From positions 13,937,087 to 14,001,086 of the forward strand of contig CM055819.1 of NCBI GenBank assembly GCA_029582265.1: DNA of 64,000 bases, written 5' to 3'. The notes below the pieces were generated by a model, which did not search any database, was not told the origin of the DNA, and saw only the letters and a program-made list of their open reading frames with translations. The DNA is from Zoroaster sp. YZ-2022. Taxonomy: Eukaryota > Echinodermata > Asteroidea > Forcipulatida > Zoroasteridae. Position numbers and translations under genes: made by a program. The stretch's first letter is position 1. Each line of letters starts with the position of its first letter. This document shows positions 31,338 to 42,885 of this stretch, in pieces.

Positions 31338-32150
31338 CTACCGGAATAAAGTAACTGTGCATCATTTGAAGTTATGCTATTTTTTTAATGAAAAAAGATA
31401 ATACAATGATTTGTGGTGTTCTGTTAAATCACTGTTTAACTGTTAACAGGATAATCTCGAAATCTGTATGCTTGGACACTAGGCTTCGTGACACGTCCTT
31501 GAAGAGATGTGGTGTCAAAAGTCAGTTCACAAACTCAGTATCGTGTGTGTCCACCATTGGCGTTGATGCAGGTCTGAGATACAGGGACGAGATCATTGGG
31601 CCTCATGTGCAAGCGTTCATTCAAAGACAAGGACGTAACATCACGCTTCAGCAAGATAATGCCCGTCCACATGTCGCTTGTGTTGTGACAGATTTCCTGA
31701 GACAGCAGAACATTCCGGTACTCCCCTGGCCAGCTGTTTCTCCGGACCTGCCCCCTATCGAGCACGCTTGGGATGAAATGGAGCGACGTTTACGTCAAGC
31801 CCAGAATCAGCCATTGACGTTAGCTGAATTGGGACAAGCGTTGGTTCAGACATGGAACAACATTCCCCAAGCTTTCTTCAATCGCTTAGTGTCGTCTATG
31901 CGTCGTCGTTGTCAAGCCTGCATCAACGCCAATGGTGGACACACACGATACTGAGTTTGTGAACTGACTTTTGACACCACATCTCTTCAAGGACGTGTCA
32001 CGAAGCCTAGTGTCCAAGCATACAAATTTCGAGATTATCCTGTTAACAGTTAAACAGTGATTTAACAGAACACCACAAATCATTGTATTATCTTTTTTCA
32101 TTAAAAAATAGCTTAACTTCAAATGATGCACAGTTACTTTATTCCGGTAG
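31338..32150 (+). mobile_element. Rearranged Tc1 element with ~235-bp inverted repeats
   Basis: Flanked by TA (31336-31337 and 32151-32152). The ends CTACCGGAATAAAGTAACTG and its complement open inverted repeats of 235 bp (31338-31572) and 234 bp (31917-32150). The left arm is an inverted copy of the 3' end of the transposase gene plus UTR. It replaces the normal 5' half that would encode the DNA-binding helix-turn-helix domains. Confidence 0.92.
31574..31954 (+). pseudogene. Tc1 transposase C-terminal half (DD34E)
   Basis: Reads RYRDEIIGPHVQAFIQ, LQQDNARPHVACVVTDF, VLPWPAVSPDLPPIEHAWDE and ends CINANGGHTRY-stop at 31952-31954. The Asp of QQDNARPH and the Glu of PIEHAWDE are separated by 34 residues, the Tc1 DD34E signature. 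The first catalytic Asp, the helix-turn-helix domains and the start are absent. The frame appears open further upstream only because it reads the inverted left arm. About 126 meaningful codons versus about 340 in full Tc1 transposases. Confidence 0.93.
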
Positions 32151-32353
32151 TATATATTTTTTTTGAAGAAATGCGGTTTATCATTCATTTTAGTTCATTT
32201 TTTGTTTGTCATGTAATTTAATTTCTATGTCGAGGGGCCATAAGCATGTGAAAAAATTTGCATGTGTTAGGGGGGGGGGCCCACTTATTCTGGAACTGGA
32301 GCCAGGGGGGCGGCTGCCCCCCCCCCCCCGCTAGCTACGCCACTGGGCCAATA

Positions 32354-32520
32354 GTCATCGCGCAAGCTCGGTGGTTGAGAGGTTAAGACGTCAGCAGGAG
32401 GTCGTTGGTTCGAATCCCGCCCGAGTCGCCAGTGGATTTTTTCAGACACTCGGAAAGCACCGAATATGCAGTGCTATACGTAAGTCGGTATAGGGCAAAA
32501 TTAAATCAAAAGGATATTAC
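32354..32520 (+). mobile_element. tRNA-derived SINE, second family
   Basis: Head GCTCGGTGGTTGAGAGGTTA (A-box region), GTTGGTTCGAATCCCGCCCG (B box) and short pairing ends CTCGG/CCGAG. The body is GCACCGAATATGCAGTGCTA then TACGTAAGTCGGTATAGGGC, ending AAAATTAAATCAAAA. The reverse copy at 59330-59500 shares head and tail. Confidence 0.85.
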
Positions 32521-32524
32521 GGAT

Positions 32525-32692
32525 CTCTGGAAGTGCCATCCGACTTGTTGAAATCCCGAAATAAATTATCTCGGGAAGACGACATCCAAGTTTAGGATGT
32601 CGTCATCCTGATGTCGGGATGTTGTCATCTTACCTTGATGATGTCGTCATTATTATCCCACGATCTCAACAAGTCGGATGGCACTTCCAGAG
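32525..32692. mobile_element. Small inverted-repeat element CTCTGGAAGTGCCATCCGAC
   Basis: Nearly perfect 28-bp terminal inverted repeats (CTCTGGAAGTGCCATCCGAC and its complement). The interior has CCCGAAATAAATTATCTCGG and GACGACATC words related to 11452-11602. Confidence 0.85.
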
Positions 32693-32917
32693 CTCTGTAG
32701 CTGCAAACTATTACAGCCACAATGGAAAACTTCCACAGAGTTGTGGCTTTTTATCTCTAAAAACAACACTGTAAATATTAAACTTTGATATACTACATAA
32801 AAGCATTTTGTTGGATCGCATCCACTGCACACACTGTACACGTGTATGTATTGTACATGTATCTACAGGGCTAGCGTATACATGATGTATTAATGTATGT
32901 GTCTTGACAATTGATAG

Positions 32918-33436
32918 TATGGAAGCGTATAACCGCCACATGAATTTTTAAAAATCCCGCTCTTATCGTGTACCTGCACGATAACTATCATGGACATACA
33001 CGATAACTATCGTGTATGTACAAGATAACTATCGTGTACATACACAATAAATATTGTGTACATACACGATAACTATTGTGTACGTACACGATAACTATTG
33101 TGTATGTACACGATAACTATCATGTACTTACACTCTTAAAACTAAAGTGTTAAACCAACATTTTAAAGAGTTCGGTCAGTGACAACTCTTTATAAAGTCG
33201 GAATTAACTTTTAAAAGTGTTTAATTAACATTGATAAAGTTAGACTTAACTTGACTCCGTGTTAATTTAACACTTTCTTTGAGTTGAATTTAACTTTATA
33301 AAGAGTTGTCACTCACCGAACTCTTTAAAGGTTGTTTCAACACTTTGGTTTTTAGAGTACATGATAGTTATCGTGTACATACACGATAAGAGCGGGATTT
33401 TTTTAAAAATTCATGTGGCGGTTATACGCTTCCGTA
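32918..33436. mobile_element. Foldback element with CGATAACTATCG array, interrupted by a MITE
   Basis: The ends TATGGAAGCGTATAACCGCC and GGCGGTTATACGCTTCCGTA, then TCCCGCTCTTATCGTGTAC on both arms. The left arm holds several ~22-bp repeats of GATAACTATCGTGTATGTAC. It is flanked by TGATAG (32912-32917) and CGATAG (33437-33442), a probable 6-bp target duplication with one change. The uninterrupted relative is at 61800-61951. Confidence 0.88.
33131..33357. mobile_element. Palindromic MITE (GGTCAGTGACAACT family), copy 2
   Basis: Flanked by TA on both sides. Arms: AAAGTGTTAAACCAACATTT and GTTCGGTCAGTGACAACTCT mirrored by AGAGTTGTCACTCACCGAAC and GTTGTTTCAACACTTTGG. It is inserted in the foldback at 32918-33436. 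It is related to 8962-9114. Confidence 0.88.
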
Positions 33437-33818
33437 CGATAGAAATATTAAATAGCGGGCTTATAAAAAAAAAAGGGTCACCCATGATACTTTGCGACTT
33501 TTTTCACAAGATCTTGTGAAACTAATTGGAGTGTACCAACGGTATTAGATATACCGGTGGGTACGAGCGAAACACGGGTATACCCGTGAGGGCAGAGATG
33601 GTATAGGCCTTGGCCTATACTAGGTTGCGGTGGCTGTATACTTCCCAGAAGTTGAGAAGGATACAGGAATAATTTAAACAAACAAAGCGCCTCTTTCTAT
33701 AGGCCTTAGCACCGATTATTTGACCGCATTTAAGGTTGCATGTGTACCTGTGAGAGCAGCCCGGTGGTTTTTGTGTCTGATTTGCATCTGGTAGCTTGAT
33801 ACTCGTACTCCCCACATG

Positions 33819-34911
33819 CACTGTAAAAAATTAACCGTAAATTTTACGGTGGAAGTTTTACAAATTGTGCCGTACATTTAACGGGGTATTTGTGTTGTGC
33901 CAGGAAAAATACCGTAATATTTACGGGCACCGTTGTGAAAATGTGCCGTATAATTTACGGTTCACCGTTACATTTACGGTGGCAGTTTTATTATGCTGTA
34001 CATTTAACGGGATTTTTGTATGGATGGAACGCTGCATCTACTATGGGATGGATCTGCTATGTGGAGTGTCGTGGCCGGGCGGTCTAGGTTGCCGGACTCA
34101 AGTTCTGGTGTTAGCAGCGGAATGTGGGTTCGGGTCCCGGCCGTGACACTTGTGTCCTTGAGCAAGACACTTGACCAAAATTGCTTCTCTCCACCCAGGG
34201 GTTAAATGGGTACCTGCGAGGGCAGAGTTGGTTGATTAGCCCTATATGAGCTGTATGCTCCCCAGGGAGCTGAGATGGTTTCAGGAATGATTTATGAGCC
34301 TTATGAGCCTTATGAGCAGGGGTAATAATATAATGCGCCTTGAGCACCACTTAGTTGGTGGATACGTGCGCTATATATGTCCACACATTATTATTATAAT
34401 CAATGCAACTGTTTATTGTACACAATGTCTTTCACTTACCTACACGTACGCGTAGTCTGGTTTCTTTTTTCAACCACTCCTGATCCTCTCCAGTTACTAA
34501 TGTACAGAACATGTATCTTTTATTATATACTGTCCTTTCGAAACTCTTTACAGTCATGGTGGCATGCAATTATAATCTATATTTCAATATTTTGAATGTA
34601 CGTTTTTTTTTACATAAACATAGAAGAGAACATCAAAATCTTACCTTTTTAATCATAAAATTAACAGTAAACTATTTGCAAATGGCCTAAAATCACCCAT
34701 TTTCACATATTTAAACATTGGAAATGATTCGAGCGCAAAGCTATGTCAAACTAAGGTCAGATCATTTACATATTGGATATATTCCAGAGTGCAATGGAAG
34801 CGGCCATAATACGGGTTTCGGCCGTAAAACGCTGAGAAAGGGATGATTACGGTAATTCACCGTAGAATTTACAAACTTTTCGGCGTAAAATTACGGTAAT
34901 TTTTTACAGTG
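33819..34911. mobile_element. CACTA-like non-autonomous element, 1093 bp
   Basis: The ends CACTGTAAAAAATTAACCGT and ATTACGGTAATTTTTTACAG then TG are inverted repeats. CCGTAAA/TTTACGG words recur inside both ends. Copy B (44898-44910) reads CCACATGTAGTC, while copy A has CCACATG before the element and TGTAGTC after it. This gives a 2-bp TG duplication. The CACTG terminus with a 2-3-bp duplication fits animal CACTA/EnSpm-type elements. It contains a SINE (34064-34400) and no transposase. Confidence 0.85.
34064..34400 (+). mobile_element. Full-length tRNA-Leu-derived SINE
   Basis: Head GAGTGTCGTGGCCGGGCGGT, anticodon region GGACTCAAGTTCTGG (CAA), B box GGGTTCGGGTCCC, closing CCGTGACAC. The body is CTTGAGCAAGACACTTGACC and CTCTCCACCCAGGGGTTAAA. 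The tail is AATGCGCCTTGAGCACC, GGATACGTGCGCTATAT and (ATT)n. Nested in the CACTA-like element. Confidence 0.92.
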
Positions 34912-35234
34912 TGTAGTCTATATTGGCTCTATCAAGAATTAACCCAGTGACATGAAAGAAAATGATAATGTAAAGTTCCAAGAGCATAACAATGGCGCAT
35001 GTATGAGACATGTATAATGTTTTGCCATAATCAATAATATTCCCCCACCCAACATTCCAAAATTGACTAAAACAGCCAGTGTTGTCGTTACCAAAACGGC
35101 CAACTTTAGAAGTCGTAAATAATAAATCAGCTTTCAAATGCGTAGGTTGCAGTCTAGTTGTTTTGAACAATTTAAAAACAAATATTTTAAGCCTTGGAAT
35201 TCATTCGACACACTTTCCAAATAAGTATTTTTTG

Positions 35235-35300
35235 AGTAACTTGTTCTGAATAGAACTGGTGGTTACAACTCAACGCTTCGATTAGTATGCTATGGTCGGT
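35235..35300 (-). repeat. GAAACGTC dispersed-repeat fragment (copy A)
   Basis: GAACTGGTGGTTACAACTCA then ACGCTTCGATTAGTATGC is the reverse complement of the repeat centred on 49640. The equivalent copy in B is at 45225-45290, so it predates the duplication. Confidence 0.55.
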
Positions 35301-35396
35301 ATGCTTTCCAAAGCCGATACAAAAGTCGTACTCATTCTTTGTTGACTTTTGCCACGTCTTTGTAGGCGAGGGTCAAAGAATAATAGCAGGCGTCAC

Positions 35397-35573
35397 CAGC
35401 GGCGGCGTAGCCACAAATTTCCAGCGCCCACTCGAGAAAATCCCGATAGTGCCCCAAAAAAGAAAAGAAAAAGAAAAGGGAAAAAACCCATAGCCCTGGG
35501 CCCCCCACTGAATAGCAATCCCCTGTACCCCCCTTCCCCTCTCCCCACTGAAAAAGTCCTGGCTACGCCGCTG
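35397..35573. mobile_element. hAT MITE CAGCGGCG..TAGCC (copy A)
   Basis: The ends CAGCGGCGGCGTAGCC and GGCTACGCCGCTG are flanked by GGCGTCAC / GGCGTCAA, an 8-bp duplication with one change. The same insertion is at 45349-45518 in copy B, so it predates the duplication. Confidence 0.9.
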
Positions 35574-37560
35574 GGCGTCAACCGATCTCTCCCCCGTGGG
35601 ATGGTTTCGTAATCAGGCGTCACAGTTCATTAAGACGGGGGTCAACTATACTTTTGGGCGTAGTTCGGTATAGACCATGTGACTTGTTTACACTTTGCGT
35701 GACCTCTAGAGCTCAGGGTGATTTTCCCACCGGGCAAAATATAGAGTTTGTACATTAATTTGTACTTTATTATTTTAATTTTCAGATGAATAATATTTTA
35801 GATGTAATGTTAGTGCCTTAATTAAAAATAAATCAAATTAAGAATGTTTCTGCTGCTATCTTAAAATATCCGATTTTATGGTTTCTTGTCATAGACCAGT
35901 GTACATTTTGTGCCCGGCGCAGTTTGACCTGTCCTTTATGGCTCGTTTGTAAGCATGTGACGTCATTGGTCACATCGTCTATAATAAGCCATTGTGTAGG
36001 CTATATCGCCTGACTCGGTGTTCTTTTCCCCCAATGCCATGACATTTAAAACATTTCAATAAAGGTAAACCGCCACGGAATAGAACCAGTCTCCTCAATA
36101 TCGTCGATAAAGCTTGTTGTGAGATTCGTTTCAAAAACAAAATGAACTGTGACGATATTGTTACAGTTTCTTATTGACATTTCTTATTGACATTGCAACG
36201 TTGTTACATTTGTCACATCCCAACAACAGTGTAGGTCTACTCCTCACCTGCATTGCACTCTCTTAATGTTTCAGATTAAAAATCACTGGTGACAAATTTA
36301 GATTTCAATCTAAAACTTTAAAAGAGTGAGCAGGAGTAAAGTTTGAGAGTAAGAGCAAAAAATGGCATAAAATTATAGTTTTCGTAACCGGGAATATACT
36401 CGTATCATGGAGAGTATAGCCCTCTTCGTGAGTGTTAAAAGTCTTACACTTTCCCATGGGCCATGAATCCAATCCACGATTGATTACAACACTGCAGTCG
36501 CCACTTGTCTTCCGCACCTTGACGGAATCAGTTCTTTGCTTATTTATTTTTGTCTATAGCCCATTGTCTTACACGTCTTGTAAGCTCATCTTTACCTATA
36601 ATTCTGGAAATTGGTTCAATTGAAGCTTCTTATCAAGCTAGATTGACTCGATCGTCGGCCATCATTGCATTGCATTTCCATCCTTGTTGGTCACTTCCAA
36701 GTGGGCAAGCTCAGAATTCCGTTCCGCAAAAAGACAGAGGCAGATAATACGTTTTCCATCCAAATTGTGTAAACGTTTGCAGGCGCGGATCCAGGGGGGG
36801 GGGGCCGCGGGGGCACGTGCCCCCCGGGTAAATTGAGTAAAACATTTTCAAAAAGGAAAAAAAGGGGGGGGGGAAGAGGGGGAGGTCAGAGAAAAGGAGG
36901 AGTAGCCTAACAAAAAATACCGGCGACAATATTAAACATCTGCTGTGTCTACTTTTGGCATAAAATAAATACTGAAAAATGCAACAAGAAAAAAAGGTTA
37001 TCAATCATGCCATGGAACTGACACCCTCTTTTGAGAGAAAACCGAAGTATTTCCCGGAGCTCGGGGATTTCAACTCTCTCCATCTCAACATCTAATCCTC
37101 TTGGGGAGTTTATTACTGGTTAAATGGCCACAGCCAGCAGGAAACAATTGACTTGACTGAATGATTGGCTAGTTTTGCCAAAATCCTTTTTGAGTGGCCT
37201 AAACGCACACATTCTTTTCAATTAATAAAATATCCAGTGCCATCATGTCCAGTAATGAAACCATGTATTATTTTTTGATCGTTGAAATTGGTGCCACAAA
37301 CAAATAGACCTTGGCTTTTAAAAGAGAAAATCGTCTCATCATGATAAAGTTGTATTTGTACCCAAAAACCACGAACGTTCTTTGACCAAAGTACATCACG
37401 TAGTATACTTCGTTTGAGCAGCTTAATTATCTGGGCTCCTTGCCAAAATTCCTTTGCAGTGAATATAGCCTTGAATGCAAGGCTGTGATGCATCTCAACA
37501 AAATTATGGTCGTATCATCTCTCCGTTAGTTACTAGTTAGTAAGTTTTGTTTATAGGCCT

Positions 37561-37655
37561 GCTTCAAACGTCGAACTTTTGCCGTATCTAATTCAAATAA
37601 TGACCAAAATTTACATTATTTGAATTAGACACGGCAGAAAGTCGACGTTTAAAGC
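37561..37655. repeat. 95-bp hairpin, ACGGCAGAAGTCGACGTTT family
   Basis: GCTTCAAACGTCGAACTTTT then GCCGTATCTAATTCAAATAA mirrors TTATTTGAATTAGACACGGC then AGAAAGTCGACGTTTAAAGC around an ~11-nt loop. Confidence 0.85.
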
Positions 37656-38296
37656 AACTGACTTCTGCCGTAAGTTCGACAGGCAGGTCTTGCCGCTCTG
37701 AACGCCGGCTCGTCTCTGGACTCTTTCAAGCGAAGAGATATTTTTGGTGATATGGGGTTTCCAAGCAGTGCTCCCATATCAAAGATGTGGTCTAACCAGT
37801 GTGAAGTATAATTTGTCTTCGATGGACTTTCAGGCCAGTCTCGGTTAGCCCTTAGCAATCTTCTGAGGAACTGATTTATTTATTTTAGTCAACCCATTCT
37901 TGAAGACAATTTTCCTCCACGAATTTAGTTAATGGAGATGACATCATAAAGTTTAACACAGCCTCATTATGGCAATTAATTGATTGCAGTTTCTTTTATA
38001 TTATATTTGATTTTCCACAGAAGCTTCGGTGATAAAAATATCCAAGGATGTGTCTCATAAAAGGTTGATAAAAAAGGATTAAAAATTAAGGGTGAAATCA
38101 AGCCCTTTTCTTGAAAATTTCAACTGGACTGAATTAAAACCAAGAAAAAATCCGGATAAATTAAAACTGAAGTCAAAAACTGCAAATTAAATGCCAAAAA
38201 TCGGGAAGGGAGAAACTTATATTGTTGTAGTCATGACATCGCTAAAATAATGGCTAAAAATAATGGCTAAAATAATGATACATATATATATATATG

Positions 38297-38796
38297 GAGT
38301 GTCGTGGCCGAGCGGTCTAGAGCACCGAACTCAAATTCTGGTGTTGCCAGCAGCAGGGTGTGGGTTCGAGCCCCGGTCGTGACACTTGTGTCCTTGAGCA
38401 AGGTACTTAACCATAATTGCTTCGTCCTTCGGATGGGACGTAAAGCCGTAGGTCCCGTGTGTTGTATAATGCACGTAAAGTGGATTGTCGTGCGGTCTAG
38501 CGCACTGAACTCAAGTTCTGGTGTTGCCAGCAGCAGAGTGTGGGTTCGAGCCCCGGCCGTGACACCTTAACCATACGTGACACTTAACCATAATTGCTTC
38601 TCTCCACCCAGGGGTTAAATGGGTACCTGTGAAGGCAGAGATGGTTTGCTCTATATGCGCTAGAAATGGCAGCAATTGAGCTGTATACTCCCCAGGGAGC
38701 TGAGATGGTTTCAGGAATGATTTATGAGCCTTATGAGCCTTATGAGCAGGGATAATAATAGTTGGTGGATATGTGCGCTATATAAATCTATACATT

Positions 38797-38811
<15 letters not shown>
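38297..38811 (+). mobile_element. Double-headed tRNA-Leu-derived SINE
   Basis: Two tRNA-like heads in tandem (about 38297-38385 and 38483-38565), each with ACTCAA and GGGTTCGAGCCCCGG. The first is followed by a different body (CTTCGTCCTTCGGATGGGAC then GTAAAGCCG). The second is followed by the usual body (CTCTCCACCCAGGGGTTAAA) and the tail GGATATGTGCGCTATATAAA plus (TTA)n. This is either a dimeric SINE or two SINE types joined. Confidence 0.85.

Positions 38812-38849
<38 letters not shown>
38811..38849. repeat. (TA)n microsatellite
   Basis: About 19 TA units continue directly from the (TTA)n tail of the SINE. Confidence 0.95.
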
Positions 38850-38851
<2 letters not shown>

Positions 38852-39001
38852 TCCATATAATCTTGAAAACATTTGCAAAAAAAGTCACGTGAAACTGGCC
38901 AGGAATCGCCTCAGATTGCACCACAGAGCATCCAGAATCCAAAATTTTCCGGGGCCCTTAAGCGGGCCCCGGACCCAACTAAATAAGGGCTTCGCTCGCA
39001 T

Positions 39002-39462
<461 letters not shown>

Positions 39463-39585
39463 GATTTGTAGCGCGCACATATCCACCCTGCTGGGCGCTT
39501 AAGGCGCGAAAACTTAGGGAAAAAACATGATTACAAACAATATACAATGTTAGCATAGGAAAAAAAATGTTCGTGTTGGGTGTGC
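39463..39585 (-). mobile_element. L2-like retroelement 3' end
   Basis: Read on the minus strand: TTTTTTCCCTAAGTTTTCGC, GCCTTAAGCGCCCAGCAGGG, TGGATATGTGCGCGCTACAA. This matches 5470-5590, the 3' end of the L2/CR1-like element. Only the last ~120 bp are present, a severe 5' truncation. Confidence 0.9.
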
Positions 39586-40655
39586 CCCCCGTCTAAAAAA
39601 TTCCTGGATCCGCGCCTGGTTTGTTCCCGGGGGAATCTTCCAGTTTCTGCGCATTTGCAGCTTCCAGCAGTGTTGGTTTCATGACCGTAGCTCTCCTCAG
39701 CTATTAATGATCGGATGATGGTCCAGTGGTTTGAGGCCTTCTGGCAGTTTGTTGATGCGATATCAAAAGAAACGCGTTTCTTTATGCTTATAAGCTCATA
39801 GTACAGAGTTTACTTTCTTTGGCTCTTAACCTTGAGTTTACTTCGTCTATTATATATCTGTGAGAATACGAATTACATGTTGAGCTTCAAAGGAAAACGT
39901 ACACTTCTTTTATGTGTATATTATGGTCATTGACATTTTGCACTCCAGAGTGACCTATAGGATAGAAAAAAACCGGAAAAAAAACAGCATTTCTCCATTG
40001 TGTCTTTGTTAAGGTGGTCTCCGGTTTGTACGTTAATACAATAACAATAAAACAAGCTGCACTAGTGGCAGCAGATTTACCGGTCCTTTTCCCATTGATT
40101 ACTTTATACTAAGCATGCACACAATGTCGAGGACAATGGAAAAGGACTGGTTAGTCTGCTACCACCTAACGTCTCAAGAGTCTCTCATTGGAGAAATCAA
40201 TTGCGCATGAATACATGAAGTTTTTTCGTGATTTCACAACAAACCAAATACACTTTTGATGAAAGAGCATTTCAAGTTATGACATGCATTCAATGTTGAA
40301 CAAGAATAGATACCTTCCTTTGAACAACTGAACGAGAGCTCGTGTGTAGAAAACAGTAACATTCCAATCACAGTGACAGACTTAAACATTTACAGGGAAG
40401 ATAGAGCAAAGGCAATATTGGCAACAATGCTTCTATGAGTATTCTTTCTCTCAATAACCAACCTGTGAAAGTTTCAGCTTGTTAAACTATTTCGTTAATG
40501 GGAAAATAGTGAAAATGCATTCTGATTGCTCGTTTTTGTTCGTATGTGGAACTTAGGACAGGCAGTTTAAATAGTTCCCTTTGTAGCGAAATCAGAATGC
40601 CCCTCTATAAATCATGGCGAAGGCTTGCACTGAAATTACCAAAAATGTATGGGAG

Positions 40656-40873
40656 TTCAAAGGGACAGTATTGTCACGATCAGAGTAGGCTTTCAAGGTC
40701 ATGGAATCGGTGTCCTAATTTAAGACGAACACAGTAAGTGAAAATTACTGGCTCATTTATGCAGCAGCAACGGTAATATGACCTTATCAAGTATCATTTT
40801 CAGTCATTGAGTTAATCTAAAACTAGCACTCCGATTCCATGCCCAGTTGATAGTGACAATATTGTCCCTTTAA
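40656..40873. mobile_element. Palindromic MITE AAAGGGACAATATTGTCAC (copy A)
   Basis: The left arm AAAGGGACAGTATTGTCACG and GGTCATGGAATCGGTGTCCT mirrors the right arm ACTCCGATTCCATGCCC and GTGACAATATTGTCCCTT. The right edge is TTAA and the left edge TTCA, suggesting a decayed TTAA duplication and a Kolobok/T2-type (TTAAAGGG) element. Its orthologue in copy B is at 48501-48714. Confidence 0.75.
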
Positions 40874-42574
40874 GTGATTTAAAATTCCTTGCCAAGCCTG
40901 ACTGGATTTACCCATCACTGATTCGCATAAAAATAATCAATTTTTAATAAAACATGACCACAGGGCCGTATAGCCAAGGGGTATGGGGAAGGGTGTGATA
41001 ACCCCAATATTTGTTCGAAGCTGGCTTGTGGTTTTTGAGCATGAGGTGATGTTATTTTACCCCTAGTCCCTTCATTGGGCGGTTTTGAAGAAGATCAATG
41101 TATTGAAAACATATCGGGCCCCTCCCATTTCAGTTTTGTATCCATCGCTGACGTCAGTCGACAAATAGGCTTCACTTGTCTGCAGGGTCTACCTCGTTCT
41201 CACTTCTAGACCCTGGTGGGGGAAAAGGAGTTACATAATGCTGATTAGTCACTTCTATTTTTGTTCAATTAATTAAATATTGTTTCGAAAAAGAAGCATA
41301 ATCTTTATATATTTTTTTCATGCCTATATGAAAAACAAAATTAAATTTTATCGAAAAATGCTGAATTTTGACTAAATTAATATCTACCTGCAATATATAG
41401 GATTAAACTTTTGGAATTGTCTAGTTCCGGCCTTCCTACTGCAGCACACGCTCCTGTTAGTAACCGTATATCCGACTATAACCCGAAACTTTCTTTAAAC
41501 AGCGAAGATTTTGGATATTGAATTAATTTTGGAATTAAAACAATTATATTCATTTTAACAAAATAAATAAAACAATCTGAATAATGGTGGATTCGAACTT
41601 TGATATGCATCTCACTTGAGAGTCAAGCGTTCTAACCATTATGCTACCAAACCATTCGAAAACTTCGTTTGTACAAGTACCTTAATTTTTTCAATATTAG
41701 ATAATAAAAATTCTTTACTGCAGAAAACAAATATTGCATTAGGGGCAAGGTCGTGCAAAGTAACTTCATGGAAGTCTAACCAAAGGTCCTGAAGAAAAGC
41801 CCAACCCCGTGCATTCAACCATCACTTTATTGTGTGATAATTTCCCCCAATCTTTTACATAGATCACACTGGCGTCCGATAGTTTATATTTTTCTGCAGT
41901 ATAGAAATGCTATATAACATCTTTTTAAGGTACGGTACTTGTATAATTCATTCACCGAAGTTTCATAATGGCTTTGTAGGATAGTGGTTAGAACGCATGT
42001 GAAATTAAGGATTCCAAAACGCAGTTTAGAATACAAACGTATAGACGATGTGGCCATTGACATCACGTTTACTAAAGAGCCCCAAAGGTCAAACTGCGTA
42101 GGGCACAAAATGTACACTGGTCTATCACAAGAAACCATAAAATCTGATATTTTGAGATGTCAGCCAAATAAATCTTAATTTTTTTTATATTTATAATAAG
42201 GCACTAACATTACATCTCAACTTATATTCATCTGAAAAGAAATTGATGTTGATGTTATGTGGACAAGTACGAAATGTACAAAGTCTACATACAAATAAAC
42301 ACACTTTTGCCCGGCGGGAAATTACACTGGTAATCTAACGGTCACGAAAAGGGTAAATAACTTGGTCACTTAGTCTTAGAATGTACAGTGGCAATTCTGG
42401 CCTGCATAAAATATCGCCACCGGCTCGCTGGTGTCCGTGTACACAACAAAATAACTCAATACAAACTCGGTTGGTGCTATAATAATCCGATATTTTTGTG
42501 TTTTCGGTGACACATCTATGAGGTGCCATATATGACTAAATGAGCATTTACAAATATATAAGACTAAACTAAAT

Positions 42575-42885
42575 ATAGAAGAGCAAATCCATATATTTAA
42601 GAGCAAATCCATATATTTAAGAGCAAATCCATATATTTAAGAGCAAACTCATATATTTAAGAGCAAACTCATATATTTAAGAGCAAACTCATATATTTAA
42701 GAGCAAAACCATATATTTAAGAGCAAACTCATATATTTAAGAGCAAATCCATATAAGAGCAAACTCATATATTTAAGAGCAAACTCATATATTTAAGAGC
42801 AAACTCATATATTTAAGACCAAACTCATATATTTAAGAGCAAACTCATATATTTAAGAGCAAAACCATATATAAAAGACCAACAC
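42575..42885. repeat. ~20-bp tandem array AGAGCAAACTCATATATTTA
   Basis: About 15 copies of AAGAGCAAACTCATATATTT, alternating AACTC, AATCC and AAACC variants. The array ends with AAAGACCAACACAAATAT-like derivatives. A shorter related TATTGAAGACATGGACATTT repeat follows at 42935-43005. Confidence 0.93.

Larger units (their letters stand above)
31126..32345. mobile_element. Non-autonomous hAT element, 1220 bp, TIR CAGTGGCGTAGCT, containing a Tc1
   Basis: The ends CAGTGGCGTAGCTGGC and GCTAGCTACGCCACTG are flanked by a perfect 8-bp repeat GGCCAATA (31118-31125 and 32346-32353). The SINE relative at 59330-59500 shows the same site uninterrupted (on its minus strand TTCTAGCCTGCCAATCGTCA). Long G and C runs lie inside the ends. 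The Tc1 element at 31338-32150 is inserted in it. Confidence 0.95.

Noticed and set aside
31388..31573. N-terminal extension of the Tc1 transposase frame
   Set aside because: This part is the inverted left arm of the element read in sense. It is not transposase sequence.
38297..38565. Possible functional tRNA-Leu genes
   Set aside because: The tRNA-like heads here and at 34064, 51103, 25083, 32354 and 59330 have imperfect stems and lead into SINE bodies and AT-rich tails. They are retroposed SINEs.
42575..42885. CRISPR-like array
   Set aside because: The 20-bp units are back to back with no unique spacers, and the genome is eukaryotic.
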